A stretch of 64,000 nucleotides of DNA from JAKFWF01 sp031374115 (GTDB lineage Bacteria; Pseudomonadota; Alphaproteobacteria; Rhizobiales; Hyphomicrobiaceae): the NCBI GenBank assembly GCA_031374115.1, contig JANMNO010000061.1, positions 33,469 to 97,468 of the forward strand. Direction: 5' to 3'. Positions 52,347-61,493 of this stretch are shown here, piece by piece; the first letter of the stretch is position 1, and every line of letters begins with the position of its first letter. The notes beneath the pieces are model-generated. The model saw nothing but the letters and a program-made list of their open reading frames with translations. It was not told where the DNA came from and made no database searches. A program made the position numbers and the translations under genes.

Positions 52347-53528
52347 CTAGCGCGCAGACAGATGGTTGCTCTGGCCGCGATGATGTCCATCTTCACTCAT
52401 CAGCGTCGCAAGAATTCCTTCTCGCAAACCCCGATCCGCAACACGCAGACGATCGGTTGGCCAAAACCGAACCAGCGCTTCCAGGATCGCGCAACCGGCC
52501 AAAACGAGATCGGCCCGTTCGCGGCCGACGCACGGCTCGGCGATCCGCTGATCGTAGGTCTTCGCGACGAGGTCATAGCTGACACGCCGCATGTCCTCGG
52601 TTGCCAGCCACAAACCGTCTACACGAGACCGGTCATAACGCGGTAAACCCAACTTGATGCCGGCGAGTGTCGTTACCGTTCCCGAGGTTCCCAACAGATG
52701 CGCCTTCTCATTCTTAAGCCTGGGGCCAAAGCCGTGTTCGGCTTCGAATGGCGCAATCAAGCCTGAGACTTCGGCGACCATCGCTTCGAACGCAGTCGCG
52801 TCGACGCTGCGGCCATCGTAGCGGTCGGCAAGGTTGACGACACCCACCGGCAGTGACGTCCAGGCTGCAATACACGCATGAGCTTCCTGCCGATTTGGCG
52901 TGCCGCGCTGCCACTGTCCCTTACGCAAGTTGAGATCGAGCCATATCAGCTCGGTCGAACCACCACCGATGTCGAACACCAAAGCCAAATCGGAGTTCGT
53001 GTCGAGCAGTGACGCACAGCCCGACACGGCGAGTTTGGCTTCCTCCTCGCGCGACAGCAACTCGATGCCGAGACCGATGTCGCGCTGAATGCGTGAGAGA
53101 AAGTCGCCCCCGTTGACAGCGACGCGGCAAGCTTCGGTGGCAACCAAACGGGACCTGCTCACGCCATGCCGCGCAATTTTTGATGCGCACACCCGAAGTG
53201 CATCCGCCGTGCGGTCCATTGCGCCAGCCGACAGCCTTCCGCTGGCACCAATGCCTTCGCCCAACCGGATGATACGAGAGAACGCGTCAACGACCAAGAA
53301 ACCACGCCGCGAAGGCCTGGCGACCAAGAGCCGGCAATTGTTGGTCCCCAGATCCAGCGCCGCATATGTAGCAGTGTTACCGCTGGAGTAGCCACGGTGA
53401 GAGTAGGATTTTCGGTTACTGAGCTCGCGGCTTATCCCGCCTCCGAACGTCGAGGCTGATTCTGCCGTGGCCTTTAGAGCCTTCGCTCCGCCCGGATTGT
53501 CGTCGTCGCCTGCTCCCTGCACATCCAT
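52347..53528 (-). CDS. Ppx/GppA-family phosphatase
   Basis: 393 residues of the actin-like ATPase fold. The first phosphate loop is ALDLGTNNCRLLVARPS (about 56-72); GEGIGASGRLSAGAMDRT follows. The second loop is LVFDIGGGSTELIW and the catalytic Glu lies in RLVATEACRVA. The family hydrolyses polyphosphate ends or the gamma phosphate of pppGpp; the short form without the C-terminal HD extension makes the exact activity uncertain. The N-terminal 50 residues are low-complexity and a later start is possible. Upstream of rlmE. Confidence 0.9.
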   Translation of the reverse strand: MDVQGAGDDDNPGGAKALKATAESASTFGGGISRELSNRKSYSHRGYSSGNTATYAALDLGTNNCRLLVARPSRRGFLVVDAFSRIIRLGEGIGASGRLSAGAMDRTADALRVCASKIARHGVSRSRLVATEACRVAVNGGDFLSRIQRDIGLGIELLSREEEAKLAVSGCASLLDTNSDLALVFDIGGGSTELIWLDLNLRKGQWQRGTPNRQEAHACIAAWTSLPVGVVNLADRYDGRSVDATAFEAMVAEVSGLIAPFEAEHGFGPRLKNEKAHLLGTSGTVTTLAGIKLGLPRYDRSRVDGLWLATEDMRRVSYDLVAKTYDQRIAEPCVGRERADLVLAGCAILEALVRFWPTDRLRVADRGLREGILATLMSEDGHHRGQSNHLSAR

Positions 53529-53653
53529 CCCCAGTGCCTGGCGCGAGATCCACGTTCAGCCTTATGCTGGCTTGTGAAAACTCCGTCTTCAGGCGTCGTC
53601 CTGGTTTCATCTTGCACCTATAGTAACAGCTTGTAGCCGATGGACAAGGAAGC

Positions 53654-54478
53654 ATGCTGGAAATGCAGTACAATACACGGGCTGATCACTGGATTGTTCG
53701 CCTGCGGCGTATGTCAATTGGTGCGATAGCTACCGCTGGATTGGCGTGTGCAATTTTCGCACCTGCGCGCGCACAAACTTCAGTCGAAATGCTCCTGCGC
53801 GCGTACCCCGACCATCTGTCAGCGATCGACGGCAACGAACTCGTCTGGAAAGACGGGACGCGGATGAAGATCGATGATGGGCACGGCGCCAAGTCCTTTG
53901 AGCAGTGGCTGGCCCAACCCGATCTGAAGGACATGTTGGCAATCGCATATCCGGCCGGACAGTTATCAAAACCGCCTCAGCTGCGGAGCGATCCCGGCCG
54001 CGCGCGGAATGCAGCTTTCTTTGCCAAAATGTACGGCGACTGCACAAAAGGTGACGTGTCGCAAAATCTGATCGAGATCGTGTGGCTCCCGAATAAAGCC
54101 GGGCAAAGACTGCGTGTCTCGAAACTCAACGGCGTCGCGGAGAAACTGACTTCGATCAGCAGAGCCCTCGACAATTTGCCAGCCGGTTTCGACATCTACC
54201 TCAAGCCATCGGAAGGCACGTACGTGTGCCGCCCGATCGCGGGAACGACACAGCAAAGCGCCCATGGCTACGGTATCGCCATCGATATCGCGACTAAGCA
54301 TTCGGATTATTGGCGTTGGAGCAAAGGAGGCGCGTCAGCTTACCAAAACAAGATCCCGAACGAGATCGTGAAAATCTTCGAGGACCATGGCTTCATCTGG
54401 GGCGGCAAATGGTGGCACTACGACACCATGCACTTCGAGTATCGACCGGAGCTGCTCGGCGTTACTCAGGTGAGATAG
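53654..54478 (+). CDS. M15-family D-Ala-D-Ala carboxypeptidase-like periplasmic protein
   Basis: 274 residues. A signal segment (IGAIATAGLACAIFAPARAQ, about 22-41) indicates export. The C-terminal zinc domain shows SAHGYGIAIDIATKHSDYW (His and Asp ligands) and the closing GGKWWHYDTMHFEYRPELL with the catalytic Glu-like and His positions of VanY/M15 peptidases. It probably trims peptidoglycan stem peptides. Start could also be the ATG near 53711 (SIGAIATAG). It is divergent from the gppA-rlmE unit. Confidence 0.85.
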   Translation: MLEMQYNTRADHWIVRLRRMSIGAIATAGLACAIFAPARAQTSVEMLLRAYPDHLSAIDGNELVWKDGTRMKIDDGHGAKSFEQWLAQPDLKDMLAIAYPAGQLSKPPQLRSDPGRARNAAFFAKMYGDCTKGDVSQNLIEIVWLPNKAGQRLRVSKLNGVAEKLTSISRALDNLPAGFDIYLKPSEGTYVCRPIAGTTQQSAHGYGIAIDIATKHSDYWRWSKGGASAYQNKIPNEIVKIFEDHGFIWGGKWWHYDTMHFEYRPELLGVTQVR

Positions 54479-54560
54479 ACATTCGTAGAGCGTCTCAGAT
54501 GTGATGTTGGATGGTTGTGCCTGCCGGCAGGTGTGGGTTCACCTCAGATTCAACCTTCAA

Positions 54561-55541
54561 TCACGCGAACTCATTGCGCAATGCCGTTTCGCCGCGCTCG
54601 AGCCGGGCTAGGTTGTCGAGCAGCACGTCGATCACGTTCTCCTCATAGGCACGCGTCTCGCCGCCGGTGTGCGGCGTGATGACGACGTTCGGCATGGTCC
54701 ACAGCGGCGATGATGCGGAAAGCGGTTCCTCGACCGTCACGTCGATGCCCGCCGATGCGAGGCGGCCCGATTGCAGGGCTGTGATCAGTGCTGGCTCGTC
54801 GACCACAGCGCCGCGCGCGACGTTGATCAGCATCGCGCCCGGCTTCATCGCGGCGAAGGCCGCCGCATTGATCATGTTAGTCGTCTGCGGGGTGATCGGA
54901 CAGGTGAGCACCACGATATCGGCGCGTGGCAACACCTTCGGCAGGTCATTGTCGGCGAACACTTCGTCAGCGCCGACCGTACCTTTCGCCGGATCGCGCC
55001 GCGTGCCAATGACATGCATATCGAACGCCTTTGCGATCCGCGCGAGCTTACCGCCGATGCCGCCCATGCCGACGATCAACATTGTCTTGCCCGCCAACTC
55101 GTCCTCGCGCTTTGCGGGGTCGCCGATCATGCCGCGCCAGAGTTTCTTGTGCTGGTGATCGCGGGCCATATGCAGCTGCCGCGTGATGCTGAGGATGAGC
55201 GCGATCGCGTGTTCCGCAACCGCTTGCGCATTGACGCCCTGCGCGCTCGCGAGCCGGACGCCGGCCTTGCGGAAAGCCGCAACATCGTACTGGTTCATGC
55301 CGGCGCTGATCGACTGCACAAATGCGAGTTTCGGTGCCTCGGCCAGCCACTCGTTACGCCACATCATCGAGACGCTGACGATGTTGGCCTCGCTGATCCG
55401 AACCAGCACCTCGTCCGGACTGCGCGCCTCGAGATACTTCAGGCCGGCGTTGCGCGCCTTGAGCGCGTCGCCGAGCCGGTAGGCGGCGTGAGCGAAAAGC
55501 ACGACCGTCTCGGCGCGTGCGGGAAGCGTGCGTGTGCTCAT
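54561..55541 (-). CDS. D-isomer-specific 2-hydroxyacid dehydrogenase
   Basis: 326 residues. The NAD domain has IVGMGGIGGKLARIAKAF and VIGTRRDPAKG, where the Arg after the beta-2 strand may favour NADP. The catalytic residues are in INVARGAVVDEPAL (Arg), IDVTVEEPL (Glu) and VVITPHTGGET (His). It reduces a 2-keto acid or oxidises a D-2-hydroxy acid such as glyoxylate/hydroxypyruvate. It is 48 bp downstream of the RidA-like gene on the same strand. Confidence 0.92.
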   Translation of the reverse strand: MSTRTLPARAETVVLFAHAAYRLGDALKARNAGLKYLEARSPDEVLVRISEANIVSVSMMWRNEWLAEAPKLAFVQSISAGMNQYDVAAFRKAGVRLASAQGVNAQAVAEHAIALILSITRQLHMARDHQHKKLWRGMIGDPAKREDELAGKTMLIVGMGGIGGKLARIAKAFDMHVIGTRRDPAKGTVGADEVFADNDLPKVLPRADIVVLTCPITPQTTNMINAAAFAAMKPGAMLINVARGAVVDEPALITALQSGRLASAGIDVTVEEPLSASSPLWTMPNVVITPHTGGETRAYEENVIDVLLDNLARLERGETALRNEFA

Positions 55542-55589
55542 GAATTTGGCCCTGTTCGGTTGATGCGAGGCGACTGTAGCGTCACGCGC

Positions 55590-55967
55590 TCAAGCAGCCA
55601 ATGCCACGCACGAAAACGCCACCCGCGCCTGCGTCGGCACGCCGAAGCGCGCGGTGTGCCGGGCCGGCAAGCCGCCTGGGAAGTGCTTGACGTATTCCTC
55701 GTTACACGCGGCGTAGTCCGCCGGATCGGTGATCAACATCGCGACTTGCACCACGCGGTCGAGGCTACTGCCGGCATCGGCCAGGATCTTCGCGATATGA
55801 GCTAGCGCATTGCGCACTTCTTCCTGCGGAGTGCCGCCGCGATGAACCCCGAGCGCTGGATCGTGCGGCGCACTGTGACCCGAGACGAAGATGAGCCCGC
55901 CAGCCTTTGTCGCCCGGCTGAACGGCCGTTGTGAGCCCGGCTCCGGTTGGTCGATGAACTCGATCAT
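55590..55967 (-). CDS. RidA-family protein (reactive enamine/imine deaminase)
   Basis: 125 residues, the normal size of YjgF/YER057c/UK114 proteins. Typical features are KAGGLIFVSGHSAP, EVRNALAHIAKILADAGSSL, VVQVAMLITDPADY and the closing PTQARVAFSCVAL. The usual active-site Arg is near QARVAF. It likely clears imine intermediates of amino-acid or ketoacid turnover. It leads the minus-strand pair with the 2-hydroxyacid dehydrogenase. Confidence 0.9.
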   Translation of the reverse strand: MIEFIDQPEPGSQRPFSRATKAGGLIFVSGHSAPHDPALGVHRGGTPQEEVRNALAHIAKILADAGSSLDRVVQVAMLITDPADYAACNEEYVKHFPGGLPARHTARFGVPTQARVAFSCVALAA

Positions 55968-56106
55968 GCGGAGATCTCCTGAAGGCGGTAAGCGCGGGGC
56001 GCTAGATCGCTATGCGTCATTGCCTGACATATTCGCTTTTCGATAGCGCCGCCGGCATAGTACGGTTCGGGAAAAGCCGAGCAACGCCACAGAAGGTTGG
56101 ACCCCC

Positions 56107-57447
56107 ATGAATCTACATCGCATGCTGCTTGAGCGAAAGGCCGCTGGCCGTCCGGTCACCGTTGGCATTATCGGCGCTGGTAAGTTCGGCACGATGTTTC
56201 TGTCGCAAGCGCGCAAGACCGATGGCATTCACATCGCCGGTGTCGCCGATCTCAACATGGAGCGCGCGCGCGCGCAGTTGAAACTCGGTTGCTGGCCGCA
56301 GGAGCAGTACGCGGCGAAGTCGATCGACGACGCGCTCAAGAGCGGCACGACCGTAATCACCGATAAGGCCGACGGCCTGATCACCCATCCAGCGGTCGAA
56401 GTCATTATCGAGGCGACCGGCGATCCAGGCGCGGGCATCCGTTTCGCCCTGAAGGCGATCGAGAACGGCAAGCACGTCATCATGGTCAACGTCGAGGCCG
56501 ATGCCGTGGCCGGACCGCTGCTCGCCCGCAAGGCCAAGGCCGCCGGCGTCGTTTATTCGCTCGCCTGGGGCGACCAACCGGCACTAATAGCAGATCACGT
56601 GGATTGGGCTCGCGCGGCCGGCTTCAAGGTCGTCGCGGCGGGTAAGGGCACGCGCTATCATCCGACCTATCATCAATCGACACCGGATACCGTCTGGGAC
56701 ATCCTCGACAAATACATGAAGATCCGCGACCGCCAGTCGATCAACCCAAAGATGTTCAATTCTTTCGTCGACGGCACCAAATCCGGTATCGAAATGACGG
56801 CGGTTTGCAACGCGACGGGGTTGCATTCGCAAACCGAAGGGCTGTCGTTCCCGCCAGCCACACGATTCGAACATGCCGAAATCTGCAAACCGAAGGTCGA
56901 TGGCGGCGTGTTGGAAAAGGCCGGCGTCACCGAAGTCACGTCGTCGGTTTATCGCGATGGTTCCGACGTGCCGAACAGTCTTGTGATGGGCACCTACGTC
57001 GTGTTCGAAGCGGCCAGCGCCTACGGTGAGGAATGTTTCCGTGAATACAGCATGCTGCAAGACGCCAGCGGTAAATATGCCTGTCTCTACCGCCCGATCC
57101 ACATGATCGGCCTCGAGCTCGGCATTTCAGTTGCTTCGGCCGCTCTCCGTAAGGAGCCGACCGGTGCGCCGGTCTGCTTCAATTCCGACGTCATCGCCAC
57201 AGCGAAGCGTCCCCTCAAGACCGGTGAGATGCTGGACGGCGAAGGCGGCTTCTGTGTTTGGGGAAAACAAACGCCCGCAACTCAGTCGTTAAAAGAAGGC
57301 TATCTGCCGCTCGGCCTCGCTCACAACGTGAAGCTGAAGCGTGATATTGCCACCGGCGAGCGCCTCAAATGGTCCGATGTCGCTTATGATCCGAAAGATC
57401 TCGCCGTAACGGTGCGCCGCGAAATGGAAGAGACGTTTCGCGGGTGA
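56107..57447 (+). CDS. NAD(P)-dependent oxidoreductase with C-terminal SAF domain (COG4091-type)
   Basis: 446 residues. An N-terminal Rossmann domain, TVGIIGAGKFGTMFLSQARK, resembles homoserine dehydrogenase; VEVIIEATGDPGAGIRFALKAI and GKHVIMVNVEADAVAG follow. The middle domain carries GKGTRYHPTYHQSTPDTV. The C-terminal SAF domain begins around VIATAKRPLKTGEMLDGEGGF (partly quoted), with LPLGLAHNVKLKRDI. Enzymes of this layout act on sugar acids or branched polyols; true homoserine dehydrogenase is unlikely because of the SAF domain. An SDR gene follows 27 bp later. Confidence 0.85.
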   Translation: MNLHRMLLERKAAGRPVTVGIIGAGKFGTMFLSQARKTDGIHIAGVADLNMERARAQLKLGCWPQEQYAAKSIDDALKSGTTVITDKADGLITHPAVEVIIEATGDPGAGIRFALKAIENGKHVIMVNVEADAVAGPLLARKAKAAGVVYSLAWGDQPALIADHVDWARAAGFKVVAAGKGTRYHPTYHQSTPDTVWDILDKYMKIRDRQSINPKMFNSFVDGTKSGIEMTAVCNATGLHSQTEGLSFPPATRFEHAEICKPKVDGGVLEKAGVTEVTSSVYRDGSDVPNSLVMGTYVVFEAASAYGEECFREYSMLQDASGKYACLYRPIHMIGLELGISVASAALRKEPTGAPVCFNSDVIATAKRPLKTGEMLDGEGGFCVWGKQTPATQSLKEGYLPLGLAHNVKLKRDIATGERLKWSDVAYDPKDLAVTVRREMEETFRG

Positions 57448-57474
57448 ATGGGGCTTGCTGAATTCGGAGAAGGC

Positions 57475-58236
57475 ATGAAACTCAAGGGCAAGGTTGCCTG
57501 GGTCACAGGCGCGGGCAGCGGGATCGGCGAGGCAGCAGCTTTAGCACTCGCGTCCGAGGGAGCAGAGATCGTGCTCACCGGACGCACAAAGAGCAAGCTG
57601 GCGGGCGTCGCCGAGGCAATCAGGACGACCGGCGGCACGGCACACGTGCAGCCCGCCGACGTGACGAACGCTGTGCAAGTGCAGGCGGTTGCCGATTTCA
57701 TCAAGTCTGCAAAGGGCCGGATCGACATACTCGTCAACAATGCGGGCCTTAACATCCGCGACCGGTCCTGGGACAAACTGACCGCTGCTGGCGTCGACGA
57801 AGTGGTGAGCGGTAATCTCGCCAGTGCATTCTATTGTGCGCTTGCCGTGTTGCCGGTGATGCGGGCGCAGAAGGATGGCATCATCATTCATACCGCATCT
57901 TGGTCCGGACGGTTCGTCAGTCCGCTATCCGGTGTAGCCTACACGGCCGCCAAGCACGGCGTCGTCGCCATGAGCCACAGTTTGAACCTCGAAGAGTGTG
58001 TAAACGGCATCCGCTCGACGGTGTTCTGCCCAGGCGAAGTTGCGACATCGATCCTCGATGAGCGACCGAACCCGCCTGCCGCGGAGGATCGCGCGCGCAT
58101 GATCCAACCAACGGACTGCGGCGATCTCATTTGCTACATCGCCTGTCTGCCTCAGCATCTCTGCATGAATGAGGTGCTGCTCAGCCCAACCTGGAATCGC
58201 GGCTACGTCGCCCTGCGCCAGCGCCACTTGAGCTAG
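57475..58236 (+). CDS. SDR-family oxidoreductase
   Basis: Classical short-chain dehydrogenase of about 253 residues. Cofactor loop is TGAGSGIGEAAALALASEG; NNAGLNIRDRSWD is the NNAG motif; the active-site Ser is in IIIHTASWSGRFV and the catalytic pair in YTAAKHGVVAMSH. ATG 57475 is supported by GGAGAAGG just upstream. It is co-directional with the SAF-domain oxidoreductase and likely acts in the same, probably sugar-acid, pathway. It converges with tctA. Confidence 0.9.
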   Translation: MKLKGKVAWVTGAGSGIGEAAALALASEGAEIVLTGRTKSKLAGVAEAIRTTGGTAHVQPADVTNAVQVQAVADFIKSAKGRIDILVNNAGLNIRDRSWDKLTAAGVDEVVSGNLASAFYCALAVLPVMRAQKDGIIIHTASWSGRFVSPLSGVAYTAAKHGVVAMSHSLNLEECVNGIRSTVFCPGEVATSILDERPNPPAAEDRARMIQPTDCGDLICYIACLPQHLCMNEVLLSPTWNRGYVALRQRHLS

Positions 58237-58291
58237 TGCTACTCCCGGTGGCTGCTCGACCGCCACCGATGCAGATCCGTCGGCGCGCAGC

Positions 58292-59794
58292 CTACGCTTC
58301 CTTGAATGCCTCCTCGCGCGTCTTGCCGAAGGCGGGCAGAAGCACGAGTACGAGTAAACACGCGGCTAGCATCAGCATCGTGGCGCTGATTGGCCGGGTG
58401 ACGAGCACGGTCGCATCACCTTTCGCGATGAGCAACGCGCGACGCAGATATTCCTCCATCATCGGCCCGAGAATAAATCCAAGCAGCATCGGTGCCGGCT
58501 CGCAGTCGAGCTTCTTGAATACGTATCCGAGCCCACCAAACACCACCATCAGGTAAACGTCGAATACCGTGTTCGACAGTGAAAACACGCCGATCGAACA
58601 GAACACCAGGATCATCGGATAAAGCAGGTGATAGGGCACCGAGATCATCTTCACCCAAATGCCGATCAACGGCAGATTGAGGACCAGCAACATCAGATTG
58701 CCGACCCACATCGAGGCGATCAGCCCCCAAAATAGCGACGGCTGCTCGGTCATCACGGCTGGTCCAGGCTGGATGCCCTGAATCATCATTGCGCCGATCA
58801 TCAAGGCCATCACCGGATTTGCCGGAATGCCAAGCGTCAGCATCGGGATGAACGACATTTGCGCACCGGCGTTGTTGGCCGCTTCTGGTGCCGCGACCCC
58901 TTCCACAGCGCCTTTGCCGAACTCATGCCGGTTTTTCGAAACTCGCTTTTCCATTGCGTACGCACCGAACGATGCGAGTGCCGCGCCACCGCCCGGCAGA
59001 ATTCCGAGTACGGATCCAAGCGCCGTGCCTCGCAATGTCGGTGCGATCATGCGGCGCAAGTCCTCCCGCGTCGGCATCAGGCCCTTTACCGCGTTCACCA
59101 TCACATCGCGTTTACCCTCACCTTCCAAGTTGGCAATAATTTCACCGATGCCGAACATCCCCATTGCGACGATGACGAAACCAATGCCGTCGCCGAGTTG
59201 AGCAATCTCGAATGAATAGCGCTGAGCGCCAGAGTTGACGTCGGTGCCAACAAGACCGAGCAATAGGCCAAGAACAATCATCCCAAGTGCATGCAGGATC
59301 GAGCCATTGGCGAGCACAATCGACGCAACGAGGCCGAGCACCATCAGCGAGAAGTATTCAGCCGGGCCAAACTTGAGAGCAATTGCCGCGAGCGGTGGCG
59401 CGAACATTGCGATCAAGAACGTACACACGGTGCCTGCGAAAAATGAGGCGATGGCGGCTACCGCGAGCGCTCGTCCGGCCTTGCCTTGGCGGGCCATTTG
59501 ATAACCGTCGATTGCGGTCACCACCGAGGACGTTTCACCCGGCAAGTTGACGAGAATAGACGTCGTTGAGCCCCCGTATTGCGCTCCATAAAAAATGCCG
59601 GCGAGCATGATGAGCGACGCAACTGGTGGCAAACCCTGCGTCGCTGGCAGCAGCATTGCGATCGTCGCGGCGGGGCCGAGGCCAGGAAGCACACCGATCG
59701 CTGTGCCGAGGAAGCAGCCTACCAGGCACCACCACAAATTTATCGGCGATACCGCGACCGTTAAGCCGAGCCACAGGTTGTCAAAAATTTCCAA
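58292..59794 (-). CDS. tctA: tripartite tricarboxylate transporter large membrane subunit (TctA)
   Basis: 500 residues with about 11-12 transmembrane helices. Family signature segments: NLWWCLVGCFLGTAIGVLPG, GPAATIAMLLPATQGLPP, FYGAQYGGSTTSILVNLPGE and GVAAPEAANNAGAQMSFIPM, the last two forming the conserved pore regions. It carries a carboxylate with the aid of TctB and a periplasmic TctC receptor. The start follows tctB by 12 bp. No tctC is in the window. Confidence 0.95.
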   Translation of the reverse strand: MEIFDNLWLGLTVAVSPINLWWCLVGCFLGTAIGVLPGLGPAATIAMLLPATQGLPPVASLIMLAGIFYGAQYGGSTTSILVNLPGETSSVVTAIDGYQMARQGKAGRALAVAAIASFFAGTVCTFLIAMFAPPLAAIALKFGPAEYFSLMVLGLVASIVLANGSILHALGMIVLGLLLGLVGTDVNSGAQRYSFEIAQLGDGIGFVIVAMGMFGIGEIIANLEGEGKRDVMVNAVKGLMPTREDLRRMIAPTLRGTALGSVLGILPGGGAALASFGAYAMEKRVSKNRHEFGKGAVEGVAAPEAANNAGAQMSFIPMLTLGIPANPVMALMIGAMMIQGIQPGPAVMTEQPSLFWGLIASMWVGNLMLLVLNLPLIGIWVKMISVPYHLLYPMILVFCSIGVFSLSNTVFDVYLMVVFGGLGYVFKKLDCEPAPMLLGFILGPMMEEYLRRALLIAKGDATVLVTRPISATMLMLAACLLVLVLLPAFGKTREEAFKEA

Positions 59795-59806
59795 CAGCCG
59801 AACTCC

Positions 59807-60301
59807 TCAGCGCAAATAGGGTAGAAAAGGACCGGCCACCGGCTCAAGCCAAGTTCCCAGGATGGGCATTGGCACGCCCAAGCCCTTGACGAAGACGAGC
59901 GTGCAGAAAACGGTCAGCAGCAACAATCCGGCCGTCGCTTTCACATTGAACTTGAATTCCCGGCTCGCCGCCGCACTGACAAGACACAACGCCAATAGCG
60001 AAACGATCAGGCCGAACGGTTTCAGCAGCAGGCCGAACAGCGCGCATGCCAGCAGGATCAGCACGAGTGGCTTCCACATGATGGTGCCGATCGCTTCGCC
60101 ATTTGTCACCAAGGACCGCACGACGGCAATCAGGCCAAGCAAGATCAAAATTCCGCCCAGCACTTTTGGGAAGTATCCCGGACCCATGCGGCCGGCGGTT
60201 CCCATCTTGTAGTCGGCACCCACCCACAATGCGGTCACGCCGACGCCGATATAGATCAAGCCCGCCCAGAAATCCTTCGGCGCCCGGATGAAACTTGGCA
60301 C
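59807..60301 (-). CDS. tctB: tripartite tricarboxylate transporter small subunit (TctB)
   Basis: 164 residues with four hydrophobic helices: DFWAGLIYIGVGVTALWVG, GPGYFPKVLGGILILLGLIA, LVLILLACALFGLLLKPFGL and the last near TAGLLLLTVFCTLVFV. Typical size and GRMGPGYFP motif of TctB. It pairs with TctA as the membrane part of a secondary transporter for carboxylic acids. First gene of the unit. Confidence 0.93.
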   Translation of the reverse strand: MPSFIRAPKDFWAGLIYIGVGVTALWVGADYKMGTAGRMGPGYFPKVLGGILILLGLIAVVRSLVTNGEAIGTIMWKPLVLILLACALFGLLLKPFGLIVSLLALCLVSAAASREFKFNVKATAGLLLLTVFCTLVFVKGLGVPMPILGTWLEPVAGPFLPYLR

Positions 60302-60567
60302 TGCGCGCTTCCCTTATGCATTCTTGTTCGTTGCTGGCGATTTGGCAGTGAACCATACCCAGACGCAAGTTCCATGATACGCTGGTCCTCGCGCAAAGCG
60401 AAACTTCTGCTGAGCTAGTGTAAATATGCCCGCAATCGAGAGTCGGCGCGGAATGTGTATTTCGAGCGTAACAGCGATGACGCTCAAGCCCCTCGATCTA
60501 GACAACGCGGCACCCAAGGTCATACTCTCCTCGATACCAATTCCTCGGTGCGAGATTGGATCAATTC
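60302..60567. other. intergenic region between tctB and eboA
   Basis: This 266-bp stretch lies between divergently transcribed tctB and eboA and should carry both promoters. No convincing ORF, structured RNA or inverted repeat was found. Short AT-rich segments occur near 60411-60430. I could not assign a promoter. Confidence 0.5.
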
Positions 60568-61443
60568 ATGAATAAGGGTCTCGCCTCCCCGTCCGGCTTG
60601 CTTGCAACGTGGGTTGCTGAGCGCTCCCCGGCCGCGGCATCGAAGTGGTTCGCCGATCAGCTCGAATTGCTGCGCGCAAATCCATCCGACAAGACAGTTT
60701 ATCTAGCACTCGGCTACGCCACGAGACGTCTCGGCAAAGACGATCTCAAACTCGGCTTCGAGGAGCTTGCCGCTGCGAATGGCGCGCGGACAGGATGGAA
60801 CCCGTCCGACTGGAGCGTCGATCAGGCTGCACGGTTAGCCTTCATTCTGGCGAGTTATGATGCCGACCCGTCGCAATTTCGCGACCGGCTGGAGCAGTTA
60901 TTCCGTACCGCCGATGTCGGCGAGTTGATCACCTTCTATCGCGGCCTGCCACTTTATCCGGAGCCGAAGCTGCATATCGCCCGTGCTCGCGAAGGCGCGC
61001 GTAGCGGCATGCAACCGATCTTCGAGGCGGTCGCTCATCGCAATCCGTACCCCGCCGAACAGTTTGATGAGAATTCCTGGAACCACATGGTTCTGAAGGC
61101 GCTCTTCATCGGCTCCACGCTGGCGCCGATCCAGGGTCTTGACCGTCGCGCCAACCCGAGCCTGATGCGGATGCTTTGCGACTACGCGCACGAACGCTGG
61201 GCGGCAGGCAGACCGGTAAGTCCCGAGTTGTGGCGCTGTGTGGGACCTCATGCCGATGCCGCTGCACTCGACGATCTTGCGCGTGTCCTCAAAACTGGCG
61301 ATGACCACGAGCGCAAGGCTGCCGCTTTGGCACTCAGTGCCGCCGCGACCGCCGCCGCCAAACGTTTACTCGAAACAGTCCCAACTTTAGCGGCGGAAAT
61401 AAAATCGGGGCGGCTGACCTGGGCGAAGTTAGCGTCAGCCTGA
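60568..61443 (+). CDS. eboA: EboA-family protein
   Basis: About 291 residues, helical, soluble, no signal peptide. It matches the EboA pattern: W-x-V-DQAARLAFIL, LFRTADVGELITFYRGLPLY, the EGARSGMQPIFEAVAHRNPYP segment, SWNHMVLKALFIGSTLAPI, QGLDRRANPSLMRML and CDYAHERWAAGR-PVSPELWR (each quoted in part). EboA belongs to the ebo cluster conserved in cyanobacteria, some proteobacteria and eustigmatophyte algae; its biochemistry is unknown. ATG 60568 is chosen over TTG 60556. The eboB start is 50 bp downstream. Confidence 0.9.
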   Translation: MNKGLASPSGLLATWVAERSPAAASKWFADQLELLRANPSDKTVYLALGYATRRLGKDDLKLGFEELAAANGARTGWNPSDWSVDQAARLAFILASYDADPSQFRDRLEQLFRTADVGELITFYRGLPLYPEPKLHIARAREGARSGMQPIFEAVAHRNPYPAEQFDENSWNHMVLKALFIGSTLAPIQGLDRRANPSLMRMLCDYAHERWAAGRPVSPELWRCVGPHADAAALDDLARVLKTGDDHERKAAALALSAAATAAAKRLLETVPTLAAEIKSGRLTWAKLASA

Positions 61444-61493
61444 AATCTCGCTTGAACACCACTGTGGATGAGGCGGATCAGGAGGAAACGTCA

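Noticed and set aside
54771..55805. Long plus-strand frame of 344 codons
   Set aside because: Antisense to the 2-hydroxyacid dehydrogenase and RidA genes, both with strong motifs. Its composition (His/Arg/Asp-rich) is typical of shadow frames.
56107..57447. Homoserine dehydrogenase of the threonine pathway
   Set aside because: The Rossmann domain is similar, but the C-terminal SAF domain and catabolic neighbours argue against it.
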